From: Mycoemilia scoparia
Lineage: Eukaryota; Kickxellomycota; Kickxellomycetes; Kickxellales; Kickxellaceae
Direction: 5' to 3'
Assembly: GCA_027575805.1 (NCBI GenBank)
Contig: JANBPU010000052.1
Location: 1-64,000 of the forward strand
DNA length: 64,000 nucleotides
The notes below the pieces were generated by a model that saw only the letters and a program-made list of their open reading frames with translations, searched no databases and was not told where the DNA came from. The translations under genes and the position numbers were made by a program. Shown here one piece after another: positions 43,421 through 55,218 of the stretch; position 1 is the stretch's first letter, and every line of letters begins with the position of its first letter.

Positions 43421-46400
43421 ATGAACTTCCCAAAAAGCACGCCTACATCTGTTCAGGAGAGCTTATCTAATACGCAGGATAGTCGGCAACAAGCATACGC
43501 CACTATCTTTCCATTTACGACAAATCCTGAGAATTCCATTATTCCTCCCAATGGGGTAGCTTTGAATTTCAACATTCCTGTGCAATCGATGCCAGACCAT
43601 CAAGCAAACAGAGGTAATGTTTCCGCAGCCACAGGAATACCAAAGCTCCCATCAATTGCACCGCGCCCATCTCGGATACCAGCACAAGCAACCAAGACCA
43701 GGCGAAAGCCAGCTGCTGGCACAGGCCATTCAAAGATAGATAATAAGACCAGGGAGAGGCAAAAGGAAAGTAAACCCTCACGCAGGAAGTCGCAATGCAA
43801 TAAGCCCCAAGAACAACCTACACAAGGATCTGGTGTCTCAGGGAACAACCCCGCGATGCCGAGCTTGCCAAGCGGTACTCAAAAGCAGGATAATGTTGGC
43901 TTCAATCTCACATCTGAGCTTGATGAATCCTTTCTTCAAGAAATACTCAAAGAGGTTCCATCAAGCGCCCCGCATTTCTTTAGTGATCCACCAGAATACT
44001 CTGCTTCTAGCTTTCCTATATCGACCACTGATACAAACATCAATCTAGCTGCTTTACTTGTAAATAATGGGCTGCAGACAGGGCCGAAAAGGCGCAGAGT
44101 TGATAGTCCAGTAGCTACATCTACCACAACATTATCTCGACCAGTAACAGCAGCAACTTCAAGCATATCAAACAATTCCTCATGGGATTTTTCTGCCGAG
44201 CAAGTCATACAATCCAGGTTACCGGGAGGTATTACCATGGACACTATGCACCAAGTTATTACGCCAAATCACTTTATCAACATTAACACACCACCCAGCA
44301 CATCCATCCATTTTCAAAGTACATTATGTTCACATCTACCATCTTCTCCACCAATTCAGCCGCTGGAGCATGCTGCAAATGCTGGGTCTTCATGCATTTC
44401 ACCACCTCCAGTTCCAACTCCAGTGTCAAAATCACTTGGTCCGGCGAAAAACCAAAGACGTGCTTCCAATGGCCAAAGCACCCTAAAGCGGACGGCCTCA
44501 TCTTCTCCCTTACTCTCACCAGTTTCTGGCTCTCAGTTACCATACCAGTCACTACAACATGCCAGTCCAGGCTCCACAGATTACGCTTATCCCAGCCATT
44601 CAATCCAGAGTTTGCGAAGACGAGTTCTAAGCAAAGCATACACCAACGCACCGAATGCCGGTATGTCTGTTAAGGGCAAGATCAAGCAGCCAAAATGGAC
44701 TCTTTCGGAAGATAAAAGCCTAATGCTTGGAGTTCGTCAGGTGAGGCAGCATCGTGGCGAGGCCGTTAATGAGGCTCATACTATTTCAAATATGGAGTGG
44801 TATGTTATAAATGAAAGCGTGAATAAAGCCACTGATAACGCAAACCAAAGAACGCCAAAACAATGCCAGCAAAGATGGAATTCCATTTACCACCGGCTTG
44901 GAGATAAAATAATTTCTTTTATTGATAAAGAGATTTCGAAAGCCCAAAACTCTATTCCTCCAATAAACGGAAATGTGGAAAATTTGTCTCCAGACGACAC
45001 ACCCAAACATACCAAAGACCAACTTCCTGTATATAACAATGACCTGACAACGCCGTCGCTGACACAATCCACACTGAGTATAGGTTTGAGTGACATCAGG
45101 TTTAATAGCGAAGACAGGTGGAATTCTCAGATATATCGTACGCTTCTGACTGACATTTTCCATGCACTATTGGATTCCAGCTCGCCTGCCGCAAAAGCGG
45201 TAGAGTCTACTCTTAGGTCAAGTGGTCTGAATCCTGATCTTTTATTTAACAAGATAAGGGGGTCGAATACATTAAAGGAGTCAAGATATATATCTTCTGA
45301 TGAACCCACAAAACAAGAAACAGCCTCAAATAATGTAAGGGATATTAGTGCTTACTCGGATAAAAAAACGCAGCGCTCTGCCTCAAGGGAATGGAATGGG
45401 CCGTACACAACTAATATCCAGAACCAGCTATTTCCCACAGCACTGTCACCAGATTCTAAAACCAAATTAAATAGTAGTGGTCAAAGTAAAAAGTGGGCAA
45501 CTCCTGAATTTTGTCACAATGTCCAACAGTCAGATTCTACAGGGACTAATATTCCTAACCTTGCACATAGCCAACTCCTTGACAATAATGTTGCTAAAGA
45601 TATTGCAGGTGTCAGTAGTGCCGATAGTGAGATATCTGTTTACGAGCAATTTTTGAAGAGCCTAGCCAACGCACCTATAGGACAAGATAATTCATTTTCG
45701 ACCAACGAGCTTGAAGCAATTTCACAAAAAGAGACCATGATGCCAGGAAGCAAAAAAAGTTACACTAGGCCCCCTTTTAGCAACCTTGCTTTTAGCATAG
45801 GTGATGACGATGATATCAATGATGGCGACTTTGTTTTGAGTGAAAATTCTGAAGACGATGATGATGATGACGACCAAGACGAGAACCTGACCAAAGCATT
45901 TTCTGACAGGCTTCCTGGGAAAGACATACATACCCAACCCATTGTACACGATTCAATATCTAGACAACTCGATTTGGATGCACATGGGCATCTTATCAAT
46001 GAAAATACCAACCCTGCCCTGAAACTCCAATATGACAATGCCCGCTTGGGACTACACAAAGCCTTTGGACAGGAGTCGTTCACCCCAAACGCCATTATAT
46101 CTGCAAATCAAGCTTCTTCCACACTGCCGACTAACACTCTAAATGTTGGTGGAGCAGTAGTACCTCATACATCATCCAATATCGATACAAACTCTATTGT
46201 TGAGGGTATATACAGTTTACAAGGGGGTGGCCCTGGGACCATGAATATCCACTCTGCAGACTTAAATTCAGTTGCTACTAGCGAAAGTAATGAAGACTTG
46301 CTGGCCTTTTTGAAGTCTATTCAATATTCTCAAGCCAGCTTGAATAGCATCCTTGGTGCCGATTCGCAGTTTGATAAAGAAATTAGTGGCCTATACCAAG

Positions 46401-48031
46401 ATGCCATCCAGGAAGGAGAAGAAATTGATGTTCAAGAAGAATCACTAGAAGCAGACAATGGTGAGTTCTTATTTAGCGAAGACCAACTAAATCTGCTGCG
46501 TCAGCAGCAATTGGAAAATTTCCAGCTAGTTTCTCAAGCCCTACTTGTTGAAACTGTTCAACACGATCCCCATACTGAAACTGCAAGGCACTGGCAGTCT
46601 CAACTTAATAAGATATCCCGACTTCACAACCACGGGCTTCAGTCTGGTTCGGTAAAGCAGTACCCAGATGGATCAGTTGGGTCAGTTTCATTTTTCTCTA
46701 TACCGGGCATCACCACGCTTGTTCCGATCCTTTATGATGCAATTGACCAAATACACAGGCTTTGCCAAGTACAAGGTACTATTACTCGGGATGAAAAGGC
46801 GACAGTGTTCACAGATGCCACTGGTACTCATAATACAAAGATGAATGGTTCATTGCCAGGAGAGTCTGTTCTTCCTGCTGATCACTTCAACGACCTGATT
46901 CAATTTTCTACTGAGTGCGCATGCACACGGATTAGGCGGTTTGTTAACCCTCTCCTTACTGAAACCATTATACCACTTGCTTCTGCAGATACAAGCAAGA
47001 AAGGTCGTAAGCGTAGCTCAGCCCCTGAATCTGTAGGATCTACGACTGGGAACTCGAATAGAGACAAAGCTGAACGCACCCCTCCTTCAGGACAACGTAT
47101 CAAAGTACAAACCCAGCATACACATACAGGTTCTATCACGCCATCATCTCAGCAAAGTAATGTCACCCTGAATCCAACAGCCCGAGCTCTTGCAATGAGT
47201 ATGCATAAGCCTATACTCCCAAAGATAGCCAGTAAAGATGTACTTGACAAAAACAAAGTCCATGGAATCTCCACCATGGCCTTAGGCGAAGAGGCTCTTT
47301 CAGGGAAGGTAATCAAGAGATCGGGGTCCTCAAAGCCCGGACTACGGGGATCTGGGAAACTTGCTTATGACCATAACCAGTTTCTCCCATCAAAGTCAGA
47401 GATCAGGGATGCTATCGAGGTGTTTTGTTATCAGGTACGCAAATACCACCGGGATTTGCATCGAGTCCCCCGCAACAAAAGGAAGGCCTATGTGGTTGGC
47501 CCAGATGGGCAAACAAAGCCCGAGTGGGTTAAGGTTGAAATGTCCCCAATCGATCTTCCCAGCTGTCTGAGCCTCTTTTGGGAAGGTATTATTACTTGCC
47601 TTGGGTGGAATAGAGAGCTCAAGCCCTATATATTGACTCTGAGGAAACCGAAAAATCGTATTCATTTCATGACAGGCGAAGATGATCTTCTATTGCGTGG
47701 ATTGCAGTTATTTGGTTTTGAGGATACATCTTCGATGTGTGCCCACCTTTTGCCATGCAAGACAAATCCCCAGCTTCGAAACAGAATCAACAATCTTCGA
47801 GCCCGAAGGGCACCCCAGAATCCAGTCAAGGATTTCTGTCTGCGGAGAATAACGCCATTTACATTGGAGGAGGAGGAGATTCTCAGGGTTGGTGTGATGG
47901 TTTATGGCGATGAATTCAAGCAAATCAACAGAGAATTTCTTCAAGCAAGACCGACATTTGCAATCAAACGAGTTTGGGACCACATACGGCAACCACCAGT
48001 ATCAAACAATAATGTAAACAAACATAAATGA
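43421..48031 (+). CDS. Large nuclear protein with Myb/SANT and GON4L-like domains
   Basis: Single open frame, 1536 residues. Basic, disordered N-terminus; a Myb/SANT-like domain at about 420-490 (KQPKWTLSEDKSLMLGVRQ, QRTPKQCQQRWNSIY). An Asp-rich acidic run lies at about 792-820 (SENSEDDDDDDDQDEN). A C-terminal region from about residue 1390 resembles GON-4-like proteins: FMTGEDDLLLRGLQLFG, AHLLPCKTNPQLRNRINNLR, RAPQNPVKDF. A second Myb-like helix bundle follows (FTLEEEEILRVGVMVYG). By family analogy it is probably a chromatin-associated transcription cofactor. Its stop is 154 bp from the convergent CDT2-like gene. Absence of introns over 4.6 kb is notable here. Confidence 0.8.
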   Translation: MNFPKSTPTSVQESLSNTQDSRQQAYATIFPFTTNPENSIIPPNGVALNFNIPVQSMPDHQANRGNVSAATGIPKLPSIAPRPSRIPAQATKTRRKPAAGTGHSKIDNKTRERQKESKPSRRKSQCNKPQEQPTQGSGVSGNNPAMPSLPSGTQKQDNVGFNLTSELDESFLQEILKEVPSSAPHFFSDPPEYSASSFPISTTDTNINLAALLVNNGLQTGPKRRRVDSPVATSTTTLSRPVTAATSSISNNSSWDFSAEQVIQSRLPGGITMDTMHQVITPNHFININTPPSTSIHFQSTLCSHLPSSPPIQPLEHAANAGSSCISPPPVPTPVSKSLGPAKNQRRASNGQSTLKRTASSSPLLSPVSGSQLPYQSLQHASPGSTDYAYPSHSIQSLRRRVLSKAYTNAPNAGMSVKGKIKQPKWTLSEDKSLMLGVRQVRQHRGEAVNEAHTISNMEWYVINESVNKATDNANQRTPKQCQQRWNSIYHRLGDKIISFIDKEISKAQNSIPPINGNVENLSPDDTPKHTKDQLPVYNNDLTTPSLTQSTLSIGLSDIRFNSEDRWNSQIYRTLLTDIFHALLDSSSPAAKAVESTLRSSGLNPDLLFNKIRGSNTLKESRYISSDEPTKQETASNNVRDISAYSDKKTQRSASREWNGPYTTNIQNQLFPTALSPDSKTKLNSSGQSKKWATPEFCHNVQQSDSTGTNIPNLAHSQLLDNNVAKDIAGVSSADSEISVYEQFLKSLANAPIGQDNSFSTNELEAISQKETMMPGSKKSYTRPPFSNLAFSIGDDDDINDGDFVLSENSEDDDDDDDQDENLTKAFSDRLPGKDIHTQPIVHDSISRQLDLDAHGHLINENTNPALKLQYDNARLGLHKAFGQESFTPNAIISANQASSTLPTNTLNVGGAVVPHTSSNIDTNSIVEGIYSLQGGGPGTMNIHSADLNSVATSESNEDLLAFLKSIQYSQASLNSILGADSQFDKEISGLYQDAIQEGEEIDVQEESLEADNGEFLFSEDQLNLLRQQQLENFQLVSQALLVETVQHDPHTETARHWQSQLNKISRLHNHGLQSGSVKQYPDGSVGSVSFFSIPGITTLVPILYDAIDQIHRLCQVQGTITRDEKATVFTDATGTHNTKMNGSLPGESVLPADHFNDLIQFSTECACTRIRRFVNPLLTETIIPLASADTSKKGRKRSSAPESVGSTTGNSNRDKAERTPPSGQRIKVQTQHTHTGSITPSSQQSNVTLNPTARALAMSMHKPILPKIASKDVLDKNKVHGISTMALGEEALSGKVIKRSGSSKPGLRGSGKLAYDHNQFLPSKSEIRDAIEVFCYQVRKYHRDLHRVPRNKRKAYVVGPDGQTKPEWVKVEMSPIDLPSCLSLFWEGIITCLGWNRELKPYILTLRKPKNRIHFMTGEDDLLLRGLQLFGFEDTSSMCAHLLPCKTNPQLRNRINNLRARRAPQNPVKDFCLRRITPFTLEEEEILRVGVMVYGDEFKQINREFLQARPTFAIKRVWDHIRQPPVSNNNVNKHK

Positions 48032-48185
48032 GCACCTAATTAACTATACATGTACTTTTATATCAACATCACAATGACATTTGCTCAATAAACTAAACAA
48101 AGCTCTGTACATACAAGCAGCATTTCATGCTTATGCCATATTATTGAATTATTTTACAAGTTTGAAGTATAGGTTATTATGAAAA

Positions 48186-49826
48186 CTATTTCTTTTGAGA
48201 AGCGTATGAGGCAAAGCCCCATTCGTTTCGTAGTCTTGGATCCAGCTTGGCTTCTTGAACTATATCTGGGCGAGATCTCCATATACGGACTGTTCCGTCG
48301 TCAGAGCAGGTGAGAAGCTGCGGATCAGTAGCCGATACCTGTGGTTTCCATGAAACACAGCTGACTTCTCGCATGTGGCCTTCGAGGACAATATCTGATC
48401 GATCTTTTCTCAAAGGAAGGCCAAAGCTGTCCAACTCCCATATATTTACAACACTGGAGCTAGAGCCCGCGGCGAGGTATCTTCCATCAGGGCTAACCGC
48501 AGAGCGGACAAAGAATCCCTTGCACTCGAGCTGCGGCGCAGTGTATTCACCCAGAGGTTCGCCAAGACTGATTGCATTATATATTCGAATGGAGTTGTCA
48601 CTGCATGTTGTGTACAATCTTGTTCCTGTTGGATCGAGGTGTAGCGACGTAATACCACGCGACCTCTGCATTTGGCTGTTTCGGTTTGCTTTGTCGAGAA
48701 CCTTTGATGTGGCCACGGGCGTTGGAAAGGCGTTTCCCAGATGCGAGCCATACCGACGAATGTCCCATAGTCGAACCTCGCCATCATATGAGCATGTAGA
48801 AGCTAGCAAGTGGGGATTGTGGGTCAACATCTGGGTTCCAGTTATGCTTGTTGTTTGCGAGAGCGGCTTCCCAAGCGAACGAGCACTGCGATATTTACGA
48901 TTCTGTCGAGAACGTGCTGTGGAAGGCCCATGTGCGTTGATTATGACATCCACAGGGCGATGTGCTAGAAATCCCGCCTGGGTAGCAGCCCCATTACAGC
49001 GGGTGTCCCATACCATAATCTTTGCGTCGCGAGATCCCGATACAAATATGTGGGGATTGCTTGGGTGGGCACACACAGACCGCATGGTTTTTGTTGAAGC
49101 CATAAACGAGCCAACAAGGGCCTGTGTTGTTGTATCCCAAAGCGAACATGTTTCGTCAGCAGAAACAGCAATAACCTTTTGGTCGTCGGCAGTAAATGAA
49201 ATGTCAAATATCGCGTTATTGTGGGCTTGCCAACGTGCCAATGTTCTTTGCCCTCTAGGCAGACTCTCGCACAAGCGCAAATAACCCGCTTCATCGGCTA
49301 TCCCAAATACCTGCCCAGAAGAGCATCTGTTTGTGTATTTGCTGGCTAAAGGCGTTACTCTCTGAGATGAATTATGCTCGGGATCCTGATCCGAGTTGAG
49401 CTCTGCTATGTGATTTACAAGCGTATCATCAGTATCGGACACCATCGATAGAAGGACACTTGAAGTTCGAACTGGATGTAGCGATGCATAGGGTATTTTC
49501 TGGCGATTCCTCAAGAATGCCCGTTTGGTACAAATAGCTGGCCTTGGCTTTGGCATTTCTGTAAAAGCTGGTGGCTCTGTGCTTGTCCAGCGAGAAATGC
49601 CCTTGGCTACTTTCTGCTGCTTTGTCTTTGACAAAAGCACATTGTCATAACTGCTATTCTCTGTATTTGAGATACTATTTTCAGTATCTGACGAGGCCAA
49701 GTCTGAATCTGCTGCTTGGACATTCCGGCGCCGCTTTGGTGTCCTGGAAAGAGCTGCAAGTAGAGTCGACTGCCTTATATTTATACCAGGACTGGCTGTT
49801 ATGTCACGTAGCGCTGCACAAGGCAT
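48186..49826 (-). CDS. CDT2: WD40 protein, CDT2/DTL-like substrate receptor of CRL4
   Basis: Single exon, 546 residues. A basic, Ser-rich N-terminus (about 1-190) precedes a WD40 propeller: WQAHNNAIFDISFTADDQKV, SADETCSLWD, GSRDAKIMVWDTRCNG, TCSYDGEVRLWDIRRYGS, YTTCSDNSIRIYN, SSSVVNIWELD, and CSDDGTVRIWRSRPD. Two repeats end in WDxR (WDTR, WDIR), the DDB1-docking signature of CRL4 receptors. Repeat order and the long insert between the WDTR and WDIR repeats resemble Cdt2. Known Cdt2 targets Cdt1 and other PCNA-bound substrates in S phase. Confidence 0.82.
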   Translation of the reverse strand: MPCAALRDITASPGINIRQSTLLAALSRTPKRRRNVQAADSDLASSDTENSISNTENSSYDNVLLSKTKQQKVAKGISRWTSTEPPAFTEMPKPRPAICTKRAFLRNRQKIPYASLHPVRTSSVLLSMVSDTDDTLVNHIAELNSDQDPEHNSSQRVTPLASKYTNRCSSGQVFGIADEAGYLRLCESLPRGQRTLARWQAHNNAIFDISFTADDQKVIAVSADETCSLWDTTTQALVGSFMASTKTMRSVCAHPSNPHIFVSGSRDAKIMVWDTRCNGAATQAGFLAHRPVDVIINAHGPSTARSRQNRKYRSARSLGKPLSQTTSITGTQMLTHNPHLLASTCSYDGEVRLWDIRRYGSHLGNAFPTPVATSKVLDKANRNSQMQRSRGITSLHLDPTGTRLYTTCSDNSIRIYNAISLGEPLGEYTAPQLECKGFFVRSAVSPDGRYLAAGSSSSVVNIWELDSFGLPLRKDRSDIVLEGHMREVSCVSWKPQVSATDPQLLTCSDDGTVRIWRSRPDIVQEAKLDPRLRNEWGFASYASQKK

Positions 49827-50640
49827 TTTTGTATTACTTATGATGGCTATAATTATAAAAATATGCTAAAGTAGAAGCGTAAAGTAAAGAAGGACACATA
49901 AATCGTACCATTTTCAAATAGCCAGAACCCAAAATATGAAACTTTGTCACTATGCGAAACTCGAACGCACCATGTCACCTAAAAACAAAAACGCCTTTGG
50001 CATGCATTTCGCGTTTAGGAACAGGCCAATCACTTTCATAAACAAGTCGCAAAATGGCAGCAGCTTCCGACTCGACTCACAAACGGTTTTCAATAGGATT
50101 TTTACGGCACCCGGTCTTACCAATTACCGGCTTACTCATTAATTTCAAGAATTGGTGAAACTGATTACACACATGTTACACAAGCCATTTTGCATTGAAT
50201 CAGTGATGCAGCGCCACCAGAGTTCTCACCTGCTTTTAAATATAATTACCAATATTCGGTGGAATCACATGGATAGCCTTTTAGTATACAGCCAAAACTC
50301 TTGACAAGCTTGTTTTGGAAATGGAGCACAATACCTTTTCAAGCATCTGCCTTGATGTGTGACTTTGGTCAGGGTACTTGAACTACTGCTGACTCTCCAG
50401 CCTCTCAAGAAATGTTAGTCTATTTGCCAATGACTTTAACAAGTGGCCAGAGGCCACCACAACTTCCTGAGGCTCACCAAGCAATTCATCGCAGAAAAAA
50501 GCACCACCACCACCCCATAATATGCCGTCAAGAAGAAAAGAAGACTTTTGTGGCTATTCATGACTAAAAATACTTTATTCTGCAGGTTTTCTCGCACTTT
50601 CATTTCATTTCATTTTATTTTATGCAGCAATAACATTTTG
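49827..50640. other. Divergent upstream region
   Basis: No gene or repeat recognised. Confidence 0.45.
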
Positions 50641-51942
50641 ATGTCAGAGAACAGTCTAGGAAAGGAACCTGACAAGAGTGGTGTCTCAACATCCAGCACC
50701 TCGTCCGCCAGTAACAGCTATGACAATAGTAGCAGCAGCACGACCACTACTGCCAGCAGCGATAATAGTATGGGAAGCCATAGCACCAACAATTACGATG
50801 AAGAAAGCTGGGACAAGATTGCTATGTCGCAGGTCCTCAGTGAGCATAGCTCGCCCTGGACTGATGTGAACTCACGCCACTCCAGAGAGCCAACAATACT
50901 TTCATTTTCCACGACAACCGGCAGGACCCATAGACACACACGGTCTCTATCTACGCCACCACAAACTGGCTCGGGAGCCCAAGCTGCACACAACCAGTCT
51001 TTATTTCACGGTGCCATAATGGGCGAGAATCCGTCCACCATGAATACCAGCGGTGGAAATGCTGCGAGCCAGCACCGAGCGGACTGGGTCGAATCGTGGC
51101 TAGCACACTATACATTCAGTCCCAACTACACATCACTCCTACCTCCCACAACAGGCAATGCCACGCAGAGATATAAGGGCGGCACGCATCTGCAAGATGG
51201 CTTTAGCACTTCTACTCATCACAGTAGGGGGGCTCAAACAGGCGGCTCCAGTTCTATTGAGACAACACCCCAGGGCATGCGTCGCTGCCATAGTCTATAC
51301 AGCATCTCGGCGCATGACTTTGGGCAAAGAGACACGTCTCACAGCAGAGTAGTGTCTAACACCTGCGGCCAGGTCTCCTCCCCGTCCTTATACAACTTCA
51401 TCGGCGAGGACCCAAGATACATCCCATTGTTTGCGGCTCCTAGCGGCCACCATGGCCATCCCTCTACAAACATATCGTCTATATCTACCACAGACCTTTT
51501 GCCGCTGTTCAGCTCGCCACCATCATCGGTGTTCACTGGCTCGTTGCTGCTGTCTCCGAGCTCTGAGAACGACGATGAGAACGAAAGACACACCTTGCAT
51601 ACCCTGCCTCCCAGATCTGCTGCCAGCACAGATGAGCCACAGGAAGAGCCTGCCAGCAATGCGCGTGCCCCGAAATGCTGTAAGAGCAGGGTCGCATCGT
51701 CTCGCTGCTGGGCTCAAAGACACGGCGCCTACATTGCATCTCTCAATCCCAGGTTTGTGGATTTCGGACCACTGCCAGTCGTGCAACTTATGCGGTCATC
51801 AAACCGCCAAATGAGCCACGTACAATCCCCGAAGCTATGGGCAGCCGAAGGGCCAAAGCCAATCCCTAACAAGTCATCCTGGTGGCAGAGCATCAAGGGG
51901 AGGCTTGACGAGCTATTAGACGACAATGTGCTTGTTGGGTAA
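50641..51942 (+). CDS. Ser/Thr-rich protein of unknown function
   Basis: Frame of 433 codons from the ATG at 50641 (MSENSLGKEPDKSG). The same frame is open further upstream to 50548, but that part is hydrophobic and unlike the rest, and a TTCTGCAG acceptor-like site lies there. The N-terminus is Ser/Thr/Asn-rich; RTHRHTRSLSTPPQ looks like a basophilic kinase site. Near the C-terminus is a better-ordered, Trp-containing stretch (KSSWWQSIKGRLDELLDDNV). No family recognised. Possible signalling or regulatory protein. Confidence 0.55.
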   Translation: MSENSLGKEPDKSGVSTSSTSSASNSYDNSSSSTTTTASSDNSMGSHSTNNYDEESWDKIAMSQVLSEHSSPWTDVNSRHSREPTILSFSTTTGRTHRHTRSLSTPPQTGSGAQAAHNQSLFHGAIMGENPSTMNTSGGNAASQHRADWVESWLAHYTFSPNYTSLLPPTTGNATQRYKGGTHLQDGFSTSTHHSRGAQTGGSSSIETTPQGMRRCHSLYSISAHDFGQRDTSHSRVVSNTCGQVSSPSLYNFIGEDPRYIPLFAAPSGHHGHPSTNISSISTTDLLPLFSSPPSSVFTGSLLLSPSSENDDENERHTLHTLPPRSAASTDEPQEEPASNARAPKCCKSRVASSRCWAQRHGAYIASLNPRFVDFGPLPVVQLMRSSNRQMSHVQSPKLWAAEGPKPIPNKSSWWQSIKGRLDELLDDNVLVG

Positions 51943-53396
51943 CCTGTAGAGCACACGCTGGATCATTTGTTTTTGTATTTTAGTTTTCTGTATTGGTTGT
52001 GTAATGTACTCTAGTCTGATGCAGGACTGAGCATCATAAATAGACAGCAAAGCGATTGAGATCAAGACAAGTGAAAAGGTGTAGAAAAAGCTGGCATGCA
52101 ATATTGCCATTTGCCCAGCTGGGAGGTCTTTCTTGGATGCGAGCATGCTGGCTTATGGCCAGGCCAAAGCTGGTGTGCTATGAAGATGGGCCTTTTTAGA
52201 ACAGGCCGGCTGGAACAAGGGTTTGCCCAAAGTGCCAGGGATTGAACCATGCTACTACTGGATGGTTTATTTACGCAGCCACCCTACGCTGGCAAGGTTT
52301 GTTTACGTGATTTTCATGGCTGGTTACAGGCATCCAGGTTCCGTTCAGGATTTAGGAAATAGCGAGCCAAGGCTCTGTTCCTCCTCTTGCCTCGCGCTAC
52401 CCAGGCCAGGCCAGGGTCTTGGTGCATGGGGGAGAAGCAATTGCTTGTTTGCGCTGTCGCCAGGCCAGAGCCAGATCAAGGAGGATTCCGAGAAGGAGGG
52501 GAAGGCGAGAAGCGTGTGTGTGTGTGTGTGTATGGGAGAGATATAGAGTAGAGTTTAAGAAGACGGTGGATTCTGGAGATGGATATTACTGGTCCGCAGG
52601 CTTACCCAAGAGAACAAGAAAATACCCAGCTCGAGCCGCGGCCAATGGGAGACTGTGGATGGAGCTGCATCCAGGCAAACACCCTTCAAAAAAGAGTTTA
52701 TTATAAACACAACGCCTACCAAACGTCTTTTTGCCGTCCACTTGAGAAGGATACTGCTAGACACACATCCTATTGCCGCCTTGGTTTGCCCACACACTGG
52801 GCTTGCAAACCTATCAACAAACACAATATGCAAAATCGCTAGCAACTCCCCATTTGTCTGGCCATTTGTGCTGGCTCCCAATGCTCAGGCCTTTCCCAAT
52901 CAAGTCTTGCCCCTCTCTCTTCCCTTTTCTTCCTGATAGCCGTTTTCATTTTCTGTACCAGTTTTTGTCCTATACAGGCCTTGCTGACTTGTCTTTAGCT
53001 GCCCTGTCTTGTATACACACAAAACCGCTTCCAGCGCCCAAAAGTTGTCTCTCCTCATTTTGTGTTCTGATTTCCACCTCTCCTGTGTGCTTTCAAGCAA
53101 GCAACAAGGTCCAGACACTTCTATTTGCTGTCCCAGTCAAAGCGGATATATAGAATAATAGGCCTTGCCTTGCCCTGCCCTGTCCTGTCCTTGTACCATT
53201 TTGTCAACCAAACAGCTTCTCTACGTCTCGTAACATTTTGTGCCAAGACATATTACTTGCGTGTAAACCAGAAGTACGAAAGACTTTCTGATCTTGCACA
53301 TCTTTAGATTTCTTGCCCATTTTGAATTGGGTTCCCAAGTAAGCAGATTCTCGCCCCTGGTCGCTGATAACGACAACAATACCGACATTGCCTTAT
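51943..53396. other. Intergenic region upstream of casein kinase 1
   Basis: Has a GT microsatellite at about 52515-52531 and CCTTG/CCTGC pentamer runs near 53162-53195. No convincing coding sequence. Confidence 0.5.
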
Positions 53397-55218
53397 ATGC
53401 AGCAATCACCGGCCCAAAACAAGGTCATTGTCAAACACCAGCAATCCCATCCCGAGCGCCGGAGCAGCAGGCACCGTAGTAATATGCAGCCTTCCAGCCC
53501 CAATGTTGTGGGTGTCCATTACCGCGTCGGGAAAAAGCTCGGGGAGGGAAGCTTTGGTGTTATCTACGAGGGTACGTATCTTAGCAATTGGCTACACGGC
53601 AAATTCTGTAATCCCACTGCATTTTGGCCGACTCGCATATTTGAAATTTGCTACCATGCCCCGTATGTGTGATTTGCTTTTGGAATTTAGGTACCAATTT
53701 ACTAAACAACCAGCCAGTCGCCATAAAATTCGTAAGTGCTGCCTTTCTCAACATTTCTGGCCTTTTATGTACGCCTCGACATTTTTTACGCACGTTTGAT
53801 ACTGATTTTTCGGCTTCTGGTACTGACTGCTGTTTTAGGAGCCCCGCAAGAGTGAGGCGCCCCAGCTGAGGGATGAGTTTAGAAGCTACAAGATTCTCGC
53901 CGGAACACGTAAGTTTGCTTGCTAGTCCCTATAGTCTTGTCATATCATATCATATCCTCTGTGTCCAATCAAACTGCAACGATGCTCACATCTAGTAATT
54001 TTCTATACTCTTTATTTTAGCCGGAATTCCTTCCGCCTATCACTTCAGCCAGGAGGGCCTCTACAACTTGCTGTGTATTGATTTGCTCGGCCCAAGTTTA
54101 GAGGATCTCTTTGATATTTGCAGAAGGCGTTTCAGCGCAAAGACAGTTGCCATGCTGGCCAAAAGGATGGTGGGTTAAGCACACATTCACATTGACTAAT
54201 CAGTTGTTTGTTGATCTAGCTGGGGTCAGACCTTCATTCTTATCATTCCCTATAACTATGAATTCCGTTTTAGCTTACTCTGGTAGAGTCGGTTCACGAA
54301 CACAATCTCATTTACAGAGATATTAAGCCCGATAACTTTTTGATTGGCCGGCCCCACAGCAAGGATGCCAGCACTGTATTCATGATCGACTTTGGAATGG
54401 CAAAGCAGTATCGAGACCCAAAAACCAAACAGCATATCCCATATAGAGAGAGGAAGAGTTTAAGTGGCACAGCAAGATACATGAGTATAAACACGCACTT
54501 GGGGCGCGAGCAGTCTCGCCGTGATGATCTCGAGGCCCTTGGCCACGTCTTTATGTACTTCTTGAACGGATCCCTCCCCTGGCAGGGATTAAAGGCCAAC
54601 ACCAACAAACAAAAGTATGAAAAGATTGGCGAAAAGAAACAACACACCCCAATCCGCGACCTTTGTGACGGTCACCCGGAGCAATTTGAGATATATCTCA
54701 CCACTGTTCGTAAATATGCATTTGAAGAGCAGCCAGACTATAATTACCTGCGCTCTCTCTTTGACCGTGTTATTAAACAGATTGGCGAAGAGGACGATTC
54801 TGTCTTTGACTGGATGCTGCTCAACAACGGGCATGGCCTCGAATCCAGCTCCACTACCATGCATTCTGCCACCAGATACAGAACACATGCTGCTAACCAG
54901 CTACAGAATGGCTCTAATCTAGCCATTGCCCCACAAAACTCAAACATCCCATCAAGAACCCATCCGAAGAATGCCAGCGGGTCACGTCTCAACACAAACA
55001 ACTCGAACTCCACACCATTACGCGAGAGCTTCCCAAAGAATGACAACCTAAACTCACCACTCCATAAGAGCACAGGCCAGGGCATCAACGGCGATGTTAC
55101 CAGCCCTGCAGCAGCTGCAGCAGCCAATCACCCTGTCATGGTTGAGCATCAGAACCAGCCCAAGCGCAGCTTCTTGGCCAGGATCTTTAGCTGCTGCACT
55201 AGCTCTCACGCCAATTGA
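53397..55218 (+). CDS. Casein kinase 1, membrane-associated (Yck/CK1-gamma type)
   Basis: Ser/Thr kinase. Five exons are inferred: 53397-53571, 53691-53731, 53839-53908, 54021-54169 and 54274-55218 (459 residues). The Gly loop is [16 protein letters not shown], the ATP Lys is in PVAIKF, the catalytic loop is [14 protein letters not shown], and the DFG segment is [14 protein letters not shown]. The [18 protein letters not shown] substrate region is diagnostic of CK1. After a low-complexity Asn/Ser tail the protein ends with [15 protein letters not shown]. The paired Cys near the end suggests palmitoylation, as in yeast Yck kinases at the plasma membrane or vacuole. A start at 53484 would drop 29 residues. 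Confidence 0.92.
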
